DNA of 10,875 bases from Gemmatimonas phototrophica (lineage in GTDB: Bacteria > Gemmatimonadota > Gemmatimonadetes > Gemmatimonadales > Gemmatimonadaceae). The notes under the pieces are model-generated. The model saw only the letters and a program-made list of their open reading frames with translations. It did not search any database and was not told the origin of the DNA. Of the stretch, positions 1 through 5,330 are shown piece after piece. A program made the translations under genes and the position numbers. How positions within the stretch are numbered: the stretch's first letter is position 1; each line of letters opens with the position of its first letter. The stretch spans positions 1 to 10,875 of the forward strand of contig CAMBRJ010000053.1 of NCBI GenBank assembly GCA_945870175.1, given 5' to 3'.

Positions 1-191
1 GTGACGATGCTGGCGGCGAGCGTGATCGCGTCGAAACGCGGGCTCCCGCTAAACTTCACCGAGTGTACACGCTGCGCCTTGTCGCATCGGGTCACACGCT
101 GCGCACCCGCCTGCAGCGGCCAGCAAACCGCGGCGACAGCGAGCAGAGCGATCACGAACGAAGAGCTCGGGAATACTTTAGGGCGGCGCAT
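1..191 (-). CDS. Omp85-family outer-membrane protein (BamA/TamA-like), N-terminal fragment
   Basis: Only the first 63 codons are present; the gene runs off the left edge. The ATG at 191 opens an N-terminus with a clear Sec signal peptide: positive residues (MRRPK), a hydrophobic core around residues 13-24, and an AGAQ cleavage region near residue 31. The mature start reads VHSVKFSGSPRFD followed by a hydrophobic helix and IVT, which is the first strand and helix of a POTRA domain (usual pattern: hydrophobic strand, F-x-G-N, an F or L, then a helix ending in T). POTRA domains precede the beta-barrel in BamA, TamA and related Omp85 proteins, which insert or translocate proteins at the outer membrane. 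Without the barrel the subfamily cannot be named. No good Shine-Dalgarno sequence precedes the ATG. It is transcribed divergently from the redox cluster at 402. Confidence 0.62.
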   Translation of the reverse strand, partial: MRRPKVFPSSSFVIALLAVAAVCWPLQAGAQRVTRCDKAQRVHSVKFSGSPRFDAITLAASIV

Positions 192-254
192 GCGTCTACG
201 GAATGTAATTCGCGGCCGTCTCCCTGCCTCGTGGCCCGCCCCTGCGGTTCGGTT

Positions 255-270
255 GGTGCGCTCCCGCACC
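255..270. repeat. Short inverted repeat, 6-bp stem with 4-nt loop
   Basis: GGTGCG (255-260) pairs perfectly with CGCACC (265-270) around CTCC. It sits 64 bp upstream of the Omp85 start codon and could be a small operator or a hairpin in the 5' leader of that gene. A 6-bp palindrome can arise by chance in DNA this GC-rich. Confidence 0.3.
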
Positions 271-315
271 CATTCGGCTCGTGCGGACTGGGGGACGTGC
301 TCGCCCGGGTGTTCA

Positions 316-348
316 CCGTTCATCGACCATTCATCGACCGTTCATCAC
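316..348 (+). promoter_or_regulatory. Three tandem 11-bp direct repeats, candidate activator binding site
   Basis: The units are CCGTTCATCGA (316-326), CCATTCATCGA (327-337) and CCGTTCATCAC (338-348), so TTCATC recurs exactly every 11 bp. A partial TTCACC lies just before at 312-317. An 11-bp period places each copy on the same face of the helix. This is the arrangement of direct-repeat sites bound head-to-tail by OmpR/PhoB-family response regulators. The array ends 53 bp before the start codon at 402 and covers the expected -35 position, so activation of the redox cluster is a reasonable inference. The regulator itself is not in the window. Confidence 0.5.
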
Positions 349-390
349 GCCGGGATAGATTTGCTGCACGAGTCCTTTCCGTCCTCCATT

Positions 391-394
391 GGAG
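391..394 (+). promoter_or_regulatory. Ribosome binding site fixing the start at 402
   Basis: GGAG with a 7-nt spacer precedes the ATG at 402. This is one of the few clear Shine-Dalgarno sites here, and it decides the start, because the same frame is open for a further 113 codons upstream. Confidence 0.7.
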
Positions 395-401
395 CGCCTG
401 C

Positions 402-1016
402 ATGATCCCGATTACCGACGTTGCGGTTGGCTTTCTCATGGCGTGGCAGGCCGCCGTGTCTCCGGGGCAGGTGCCCCTCACGGTTCGCCCGGACTCCCTC
501 CCCCAGCCGCGTGCGGCCACCGTGATGCAGCCGGTGGGCCTGACGATGTTCAGGGCGGATACCGTGCCACGCGTTCGCCGCAAGGCGGTCGTATACAGCG
601 ATGGCTACGCGACCCGGCTCCGGATCCACAAGACGCTCAGTTGGGGAATGCTTCCGCTGTTCGCGGCGTCGTACTTCTCGGGCGATCAGATCCTGAACAA
701 GGGCACCGATGCCCCGTCGTGGGCGCGCAGCCTGCACGGCCCGGCCGCCACGGGGAGCGCCATCCTGTTCGGCGCGAACACCGTGACCGGGGGCTGGAAC
801 CTCTGGGAAGGCCGAAAAGATCCCACTGGGCGCACGCGCAGGATCCTGCATAGCGTGCTCTTCACCGCGGCGAGCGGCGGGTTCGCCTACGCGGGTACGA
901 AGCTCGCGGACGACGCCGAGGAGAACCTGACCGCACGACGCAAACACCGCAATGTGGCGCTCGGCTCGATGGGTGTCTCGACGGTGAGCTGGCTGATCAT
1001 GTTGATCGGCAACTGA
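402..1016 (+). CDS. Four-helix, four-histidine membrane protein, candidate di-haem b-type cytochrome
   Basis: This 204-residue protein has a weak N-terminal hydrophobic stretch (residues 7-19), a proline-rich linker to about residue 60, then four predicted membrane helices (about 77-98, 112-132, 149-168 and 185-203). Each helix has a histidine at or just before its N-terminal end: H76 (RIHKTLSW), H112 (SLHGPAATG), H150 (ILHSVLF) and H182 (RKHRNVALG). In an antiparallel four-helix bundle H76/H150 and H112/H182 would pair on opposite membrane faces, giving two bis-histidine haem sites as in cytochrome b561-like proteins. That function is inferred; I cannot assign a named family. The next gene starts 24 bp downstream, and two Rieske genes follow, which supports an electron-transfer role. 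The start is fixed by the GGAG at 391-394. It could instead be a non-haem membrane protein. Confidence 0.85.
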   Translation: MIPITDVAVGFLMAWQAAVSPGQVPLTVRPDSLPQPRAATVMQPVGLTMFRADTVPRVRRKAVVYSDGYATRLRIHKTLSWGMLPLFAASYFSGDQILNKGTDAPSWARSLHGPAATGSAILFGANTVTGGWNLWEGRKDPTGRTRRILHSVLFTAASGGFAYAGTKLADDAEENLTARRKHRNVALGSMGVSTVSWLIMLIGN

Positions 1017-1040
1017 CCCTTCTTCCGCCAACGCCACCCG

Positions 1041-1571
1041 ATGCTCGAAACGCTCACCACGCTGCTCCTTCCGTGGTCGGAACTCTATGCCGACAGCGCA
1101 TGGATCCCCACCACGATTCTTGCCGTGCACATGCTGGCGCTCTTCGCGGGCGGCGGCATTGCGATCGCGGCGGATCGTCGCGTATTGCTGTCCACGCCGG
1201 GCACGCGCGAGGCGTATCAAGCCGCCGCGGAGGATCTGCGCACCACGCACGCCATCGTGATCGGTTCGCTCGCGATGATGGTGGTGAGCGGGGTCGCCTT
1301 GGCCGCGTCCGACCTCGAGACCTTTGCCGTCTCTAAGGTGTTCTGGATGAAGATGGCCACGTTCGGCGTGCTCATTGCCAACGGCACCTTCATGCGGCGT
1401 ACGGAATCGCGGGTACTGACCGCGGCCACTGACGCTGGTGTGGTCATCGTCAAGACGACCCAGTGGCCGAGCCCGCACTTGCCGTGGGCGGTGCTGAAGC
1501 GATCGGCGACGGTGAGTCTCGTCTCGTGGTTCGGCATCGTGCTGCTGGGCGTCGTTTTGTCCGATATCTGA
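1041..1571 (+). CDS. Four-helix membrane protein of the redox cluster, family uncertain (DUF6644/DUF2214-like)
   Basis: This 176-residue protein has predicted membrane helices at about 22-44, 70-89, 100-117 and 157-174 and no cleavable signal. Histidines lie in helix 1 (H30, in LAVHMLALFAGGG), at the start of helix 2 (H70, in TTHAIVIGSL) and in the last loop (H146). The pattern of a helix-1 histidine followed by a glycine-rich stretch, a histidine opening helix 2, and a K-x-x-x-M/W-K-M segment before helix 3 resembles small uncharacterised DUF6644/DUF2214-type membrane proteins; that match is tentative. H30 and H70 could be further haem ligands. It starts 24 bp after the four-histidine protein, without an evident Shine-Dalgarno sequence, and is followed by two Rieske genes. 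I infer it is a membrane subunit of the same module, possibly a quinone-facing or anchoring partner. Confidence 0.85.
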   Translation: MLETLTTLLLPWSELYADSAWIPTTILAVHMLALFAGGGIAIAADRRVLLSTPGTREAYQAAAEDLRTTHAIVIGSLAMMVVSGVALAASDLETFAVSKVFWMKMATFGVLIANGTFMRRTESRVLTAATDAGVVIVKTTQWPSPHLPWAVLKRSATVSLVSWFGIVLLGVVLSDI

Positions 1572-1610
1572 TATCACTTCCCTGTCCTCCTCGTCACGCC
1601 ACTCCCTCGT

Positions 1611-2099
1611 ATGACTGATTCCCACTCGTCCTGCGCCGGCTGTTCGGGGCGCCGGGATTTCCTGCGCACGGCCCTGACGGGCGCGGCGTCGATCGTCGCC
1701 CTGTCCGCCGTCGGCCCGGTCCACGCGATCGCCGCGCTGGCGCCGCGTGCCCCGGGCGGTGCGGTGCGCTACGCCTTGCCCGCCGCCGATGGCGTGTCGA
1801 TTGACAGTGCCAACGACGTGATACTTTGTCGCTCCAACGGTAACGTCTTCGCGTTCGCGCTGTCGTGCCCACACCAAAACACGGCGCTCAAGACGATGCC
1901 CAAGAATGCCGGCTTTCAGTGCCCGCGCCACAAGTCGAAGTACCTGCCGAACGGGACCTTCGTGAGCGGCCGCGCCACGCGGAACATGGACCGGTTGCAG
2001 ATCACGCGCGATGGCGCGCAGATCGTCGTGGACCCGGACATCGCGATCGAGAGCGACGTCGACCCGGCGAAGTGGGCAGCGGCCGTGGTCACGGTCTGA
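1611..2099 (+). CDS. Tat-exported Rieske [2Fe-2S] protein, cluster type with Ser/Tyr hydrogen bonds
   Basis: This 162-residue protein carries a Rieske [2Fe-2S] cluster for one-electron transfer on the outer face of the inner membrane or in the periplasm. The cluster ligands are C86 and H88 (box 1, CPHQNT) and C104 and H107 (box 2, CPRHKSKY). The extra cysteines that form a disulfide in bc1-type Rieske proteins are absent. In box 2, S109 and Y111 align with the serine and tyrosine that hydrogen-bond the cluster and its ligand in bc1 proteins. A twin-arginine signal (GRRDFLRT, R14-R15) is followed by a hydrophobic stretch at about 21-43, which could be cleaved or kept as an anchor. A CxxC pair (C8, C11) lies just before the twin arginines. 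It starts 39 bp after the preceding membrane protein with no clear Shine-Dalgarno sequence. The open C-terminus ends in a short acidic tail after the fold. Confidence 0.93.
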   Translation: MTDSHSSCAGCSGRRDFLRTALTGAASIVALSAVGPVHAIAALAPRAPGGAVRYALPAADGVSIDSANDVILCRSNGNVFAFALSCPHQNTALKTMPKNAGFQCPRHKSKYLPNGTFVSGRATRNMDRLQITRDGAQIVVDPDIAIESDVDPAKWAAAVVTV

Positions 2100-2128
2100 G
2101 CCAGTCCGGCCAGATCTCTTCTCTAAAC

Positions 2129-2132
2129 GGAG
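2129..2132 (+). promoter_or_regulatory. Ribosome binding site fixing the start at 2138
   Basis: GGAG with a 5-nt spacer precedes the ATG at 2138 and selects that codon within a frame that stays open from about 1865. Confidence 0.65.
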
Positions 2133-2137
2133 TCGTC

Positions 2138-2584
2138 ATGTCTGACTGCACGCGTTGCCGGGGCGCCGGCGTGAACCGACGGGAGTTTCTGACCACGAGT
2201 TCCGCGCTGGCGATCACCGCCGTCCTGGCGGCCTGCGGCGACGGGATCGGGGGGAGTGCCACCGGGCCGTCCAACGTCAACGCCACCGTCACGTTGGCCA
2301 ACTACGCCGCCCTCGGTACCGTGGGCGGGATCGCCGTGATCAGTGGCGCCGGCACCCCGATTGCCGTGGTTCGCGCCTCCGCGACCCAGTACCGCGCCTT
2401 TTCCTTGATTTGCCCGCATGCGGGCACCACCGTGTCGATCAGCGGCACGGGCTTCCGCTGCTCGAACCATGGCGCCACGTTCAATGGGAGCGGCGCGTGG
2501 ACCGGTGGCGAGCGAACCAACGGTCTGTTCGAATTCACGGTCGCGTCGAATACCACCGCCGGCACCATCACGATTAGCTCCTGA
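2138..2584 (+). CDS. Tat-exported Rieske [2Fe-2S] lipoprotein, variant lacking cluster hydrogen-bond donors
   Basis: This is the second Rieske protein, 148 residues, 38 bp after the first. Ligands are C92 and H94 (box 1, CPHAGT) and C108 and H111 (box 2, CSNHGATF). It lacks the disulfide cysteines, and the positions equivalent to the bc1 serine and tyrosine are A113 and F115. Both changes are known to lower the midpoint potential of bc1 Rieske clusters, so a lower potential than its neighbour is predicted. The N-terminus has a twin-arginine motif (NRREFL, R14-R15), a hydrophobic region and a lipobox LAAC ending at C33, so it is probably a Tat-exported lipoprotein. A linker rich in G, S, T and N (34-50) leads to the Rieske fold. 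A CxxC pair (C4, C7) precedes the twin arginines, as in the neighbour. The peptidase gene starts 4 bp downstream. Confidence 0.93.
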   Translation: MSDCTRCRGAGVNRREFLTTSSALAITAVLAACGDGIGGSATGPSNVNATVTLANYAALGTVGGIAVISGAGTPIAVVRASATQYRAFSLICPHAGTTVSISGTGFRCSNHGATFNGSGAWTGGERTNGLFEFTVASNTTAGTITISS

Positions 2585-2588
2585 CGTC

Positions 2589-3917
2589 ATGCCCTCTTTC
2601 GTTTCGCCTCGCAGCGCCGGTACCACGATCCCGGCGCTGTTGTCGTTTCTGACGCTCTCGCTGGTGACGCCCGTCATCGGCCACGCGCAGCAGCCGAAGT
2701 CCGCGGCCAAGGCCACGCCAACCGAGGCCGCGCTCGATCGCCTCGCCAAGCAGCCTGCCGTCGCCGCGGCGCTGGCGGCGCTGCAGTCCGAGAATGAATG
2801 GACGCTCACGGAGCAGACCGCGCTCTGCGAGATCCCGGCGCCGCCGTTTAAGGAGGCCGCGCGCGCCGCCGCGTTCCGCGACAAGCTCGCCGCCCTTGGC
2901 GTGCAAAAGTTGCGCATGGATCGCGAAGGCAACGTGATCGGCGAGATCAAGGGAACCGGCCCGGGACCGACGCTGGTGTTGAGCGGTCACCTGGACACGG
3001 TGTTCCCCGAAGGGACCAACGTGAAGGTGAAGCGCGAGGGCACCAAGCTCACGGCCCCCGGCATCGGTGACGACTGCCGCGGACTGGCGGCGGTGCTGGC
3101 CACCACTCGGCAGATTATTGCCAACAAGATCCCGTTCACCGGTCGCTTGCTGGTGATCGGGACGATGGGCGAAGAAGGTCCAGGCAATCTCCGCGGGGTC
3201 CGCGCGCTGTTCAGCGGTCCGCTCAAGGAATCGATCGACATGTTTATCTCGATCGACGGCACGGGCTTCGGCATCACGAACGGGGCAGTGGGCAGTAATC
3301 GCTATCGCGTGACCTACAAGGGACCGGGCGGGCACAGCTACGGCGCGTTCGGCATGCCGAATCCCCTGCATGCCATGGGCCGTGCCATCGCGAAGATTGC
3401 CGAGCTCGAAGCGTCGACGAATCCGAAGGTCACGTTCAACGTTGGCCTCGTGTCCGGCGGGACGTCGGTGAATTCCATTTCCGCCGAAGGCGTGATGGAC
3501 ATCGATCTACGCAGTGAGTCAGCGGCCGCGTTGGCCGACATCGACGCCCGCTTGCAGACGGCGCTGCGTCAGGCCCTCGCCGAAGAGAAGGCGCGCTGGC
3601 CGAAGTCGACGGTGCCGCTGGCACTGGTGATCGACACGACCGGCCTACGTCCGGCGGGCACGACGGCAGACACGTCGTTCATCGTACGCACCTCGTTGGC
3701 CGCGGCCCGTACGATGAACGTGTACGCGCCGCTCACGATCTCGAGCACGGACGCGAACATCCCGATTTCCAAGGGCATCGCTGCCGTCACGCTCGATGGC
3801 GGCGGTGTGGGTCGCGGTGCGCACTCGCTCGACGAGTCGTACGACGATCGCACGGACGGCTACAAAGGCCCGCAGTGGATTCTCCTGGTCGTGATCGGCC
3901 TACTGACCGCTCGCTAA
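2589..3917 (+). CDS. Secreted M20-family metallopeptidase (peptidase T-like)
   Basis: This 442-residue M20-family zinc peptidase has a Sec signal peptide (residues 1 to about 33, hydrophobic core 14-30, cleavage near GHAQ). All expected metal ligands are visible: H134 with D136 (SGHLDTVF), the bridging aspartate in GIGDDCRG (D161/D162), general base E195 and ligand E196 (MGEEGPG), D223 (SIDGTG) and H412 (GRGAHSLDE). The dimerisation or lid domain lies at about 237-350 (KGPGGHSYG, VSGGTSVNSI). The family hydrolyses small peptides or amide-blocked amino acids; the exact substrate cannot be read here, though the GDD and SSTDAN motifs look peptidase T-like. It begins 4 bp after the Rieske lipoprotein stop with no Shine-Dalgarno sequence, so translational coupling is likely. 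Its stop overlaps the convergent gluQ by 4 bp. Why a peptidase shares a transcript with redox proteins is unknown. Confidence 0.92.
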   Translation: MPSFVSPRSAGTTIPALLSFLTLSLVTPVIGHAQQPKSAAKATPTEAALDRLAKQPAVAAALAALQSENEWTLTEQTALCEIPAPPFKEAARAAAFRDKLAALGVQKLRMDREGNVIGEIKGTGPGPTLVLSGHLDTVFPEGTNVKVKREGTKLTAPGIGDDCRGLAAVLATTRQIIANKIPFTGRLLVIGTMGEEGPGNLRGVRALFSGPLKESIDMFISIDGTGFGITNGAVGSNRYRVTYKGPGGHSYGAFGMPNPLHAMGRAIAKIAELEASTNPKVTFNVGLVSGGTSVNSISAEGVMDIDLRSESAAALADIDARLQTALRQALAEEKARWPKSTVPLALVIDTTGLRPAGTTADTSFIVRTSLAAARTMNVYAPLTISSTDANIPISKGIAAVTLDGGGVGRGAHSLDESYDDRTDGYKGPQWILLVVIGLLTAR

Positions 3918-4816
3918 CGAAAGAGCGCCGGCAGCTCGTCGATCGAAAGATCCCGCGCTGCCGGCAGTAGTCCCGACAGGAACGCCGCCTCACCCAGCAA
4001 CGCCGCCGCGGGTGCACCGGCAGCCCGGCGCTCGCGAATGGATGTATCGTGATTGGCCTTGCTGAGCTTCCGGCCATCCGGATGCACGAGCAGCGCATGA
4101 TGCCACCATTGCGGTGACTGCTCACGACCGAGCAGTGCGGCGAGCTGCAGCTGACGGCCCGTACTATCCAGCAGGTCCTCACCGCGAATCACGACGTCGA
4201 TGTTGTGTGCCATGTCATCGACGGCGACCGCGACTTGATACGTCCATTGCCCGTGTCGATCGCGCACGAGCAGGTCGCCGCACTGCGCGGCAGGCGACTG
4301 CTGCATGTGGCCGAGTCGCCGATCCTCGAACGGCTCGACGCCGTCGGCGATGTGCACGCGACGCGCGAGCGATTCGGCCTCGGCATGACGTGCGCCACGA
4401 CAGGTGCCCGGGTAGCGAGGCTCCTCACCGGGAACGTGTGGTGCGAGGCGCGCGATGTCGCGTCGCGTGCAGGTGCACACATAGGTGAGGTCGCGAGCAC
4501 TCAGGGCGGCGAGCGCGGCGGCGTAGCGGTCTTCGTTATCCGACTGTCGCTGTGGATGCGGGTGTGGCGTTCCGTGTCGCGCCGCGCGAAAGCTGTCCGT
4601 ACGGCCGATGTCCGGCACGAAGCCGAGCCAGTCGAGGTCGTCGAGCAGCGCGTCCTCGTACTCAGCGCGGCATCGCGTGCGATCGTGGTCCTCGATCCGC
4701 AGCAGGACGTCGCCGCCGAACGCCCGCGCGATGCCCCACACATGGATCGCGTTGACGACGTGGCCGAGGTGCAGATACCCGGTCGGTGCCGGCGCGAAGC
4801 GGGTGCGCCAAGCCAC
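3914..4816 (-). CDS. gluQ: Glutamyl-Q-tRNA(Asp) synthetase
   Basis: This 300-residue enzyme is a shortened glutamyl-tRNA synthetase that charges queuosine in the tRNA(Asp) anticodon with glutamate. It has the catalytic Rossmann core and no anticodon-binding domain. Visible marks are RFAPAPTGYLHLGH (residues 6-19, the HIGH motif), LRIEDHDRTR (39-48), zinc ligands C114, C116, Y135 and C139 (CTCTRR and RYPGTC), YQVAVAVDD (193-201), RGEDLLDST (211-219) and the KMSKS variant KLSKA (250-254). An insertion of about 11 residues, rich in H and P, precedes RQSDNEDRY (90-98). The GTG at 4816 is the earliest possible start, because the gspG stop lies in frame two codons before it. It is 3 bp after gspG, so the two are surely co-transcribed, although their roles are unrelated. 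Confidence 0.95.
   Translation of the reverse strand: MAWRTRFAPAPTGYLHLGHVVNAIHVWGIARAFGGDVLLRIEDHDRTRCRAEYEDALLDDLDWLGFVPDIGRTDSFRAARHGTPHPHPQRQSDNEDRYAAALAALSARDLTYVCTCTRRDIARLAPHVPGEEPRYPGTCRGARHAEAESLARRVHIADGVEPFEDRRLGHMQQSPAAQCGDLLVRDRHGQWTYQVAVAVDDMAHNIDVVIRGEDLLDSTGRQLQLAALLGREQSPQWWHHALLVHPDGRKLSKANHDTSIRERRAAGAPAAALLGEAAFLSGLLPAARDLSIDELPALFR
3927..3965 (+). terminator. Hairpin after the redox cluster, with a C(GAAA)G tetraloop
   Basis: Starting 10 nt after the peptidase stop, GCCGGCAGC (3927-3935) pairs perfectly with GCTGCCGGC (3957-3965). Inside it, after a 5/4-nt internal loop, GATC (3941-3944) pairs with GATC (3949-3952) around a GAAA loop. C(GAAA)G is a very stable GNRA tetraloop only when read from the + strand; the opposite strand gives TTTC. 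No T-run follows, so this may be a 3'-end stabiliser or a factor-dependent stop rather than a classic intrinsic terminator. It lies within the coding end of the convergent gluQ. Confidence 0.5.
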
Positions 4817-4819
4817 CGA

Positions 4820-5257
4820 CTACTTCCAGCTGGTGATGTCGGCGTTGTCGCGTTCGCCGCCGGGCTGACCGTCGGCGCCGTACGTGAGCAGATCGTAGCT
4901 GGCCGGATTTATCTTGCCGGGCGCGACGTACAGGTACGCACGGCCCCATGGATCATTGGGGACGGGCTTGCGCAGATACGGCTCCGTCCAGCCACTGGGC
5001 GGATCGATCACCGGCTTCTGCCACAGCGCGGCCAGCCCCTGCGTGGTGGTCGGGTACCGACCATTGTCGAGCCGGTACCCATCGAGCGCGGTGCCGAAGC
5101 TTTCGATCTGCGCTCTGGCCGTCGCCACACGGGCGTCGTTCACATTGCGAAAGAGACTGGGGGCCACAAAGGTGGCGAGCACGGCGATCACGACGATCAC
5201 CACCAGCACTTCGATCAGCGTGAAAGCACGCCGGGAGAGAAACGGGAGTCGCTGCAT
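4820..5257 (-). CDS. gspG: Type II secretion major pseudopilin GspG
   Basis: This 145-residue protein forms the periplasmic pseudopilus of the type II secretion system. The leader MQRLPFLSRRA is short and basic, followed by FTLIEVLVV with E16 at mature position 5, then one hydrophobic helix to about residue 33. The prepilin peptidase cut would fall between A11 and F12; alanine replaces the usual glycine at -1. The globular part has GRYPTTTQGLAAL (66-78) and the C-terminal calcium-site signature YGADGQPGGE with DNADITSW (126-144), both typical of GspG. A GTG at 5287 in the same frame would add 10 residues, but the ATG at 5257 gives the normal leader length. GGAG lies 13 nt upstream, rather far. 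No other gsp gene is in the window, so this is an orphan locus between a zinc-ribbon protein and gluQ. Confidence 0.95.
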   Translation of the reverse strand: MQRLPFLSRRAFTLIEVLVVIVVIAVLATFVAPSLFRNVNDARVATARAQIESFGTALDGYRLDNGRYPTTTQGLAALWQKPVIDPPSGWTEPYLRKPVPNDPWGRAYLYVAPGKINPASYDLLTYGADGQPGGERDNADITSWK

Positions 5258-5330
5258 GTGTGTGAAAGCTCTCCGCCCCGCGCTCACGTGGCAACTCGCA
5301 CGCGAGATTGGATGCGAGATCGGACCGCCT

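Larger units (their letters stand above)
192..401. promoter_or_regulatory. Divergent intergenic region between the Omp85 gene and the redox cluster
   Basis: These 210 bp must carry both divergent promoters. Visible structure includes a 6-bp inverted repeat at 255-270 and three tandem 11-bp repeats at 316-348 (entered separately). A weak -10-like TAGATT lies at 356-361, 40 bp before the ATG at 402. The matching -35 position (about 333-338) falls inside the tandem repeats and has no TTGACA-like hexamer, which fits an activator-dependent promoter. An open frame continues upstream of 402 through this region, but it is arginine/serine-rich and not protein-like, so I treat it as non-coding. Confidence 0.5.

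Noticed and set aside
63..401. Upstream in-frame extension of the four-histidine protein
   Set aside because: The 113 extra codons are low-complexity R/S/H sequence, overlap the Omp85 start and the tandem repeats, and the GGAG at 391 points to 402.
1563..1575. Two GATATC copies at the stop of the second membrane protein
   Set aside because: Short restriction-site-like repeats with 1-nt spacing and no flanking structure; likely chance.
345..1931. Long leftward open frame (528 codons) across the redox cluster
   Set aside because: It is rich in R, H, G and E with no recognisable domain, and lies opposite genes with clear TM, Tat and Rieske signatures. It is a high-GC antisense shadow.
2123..2950. 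Leftward open frame opposite the second Rieske and the peptidase start
   Set aside because: Composition is typical of antisense frames, and it crosses two well-supported gene boundaries.
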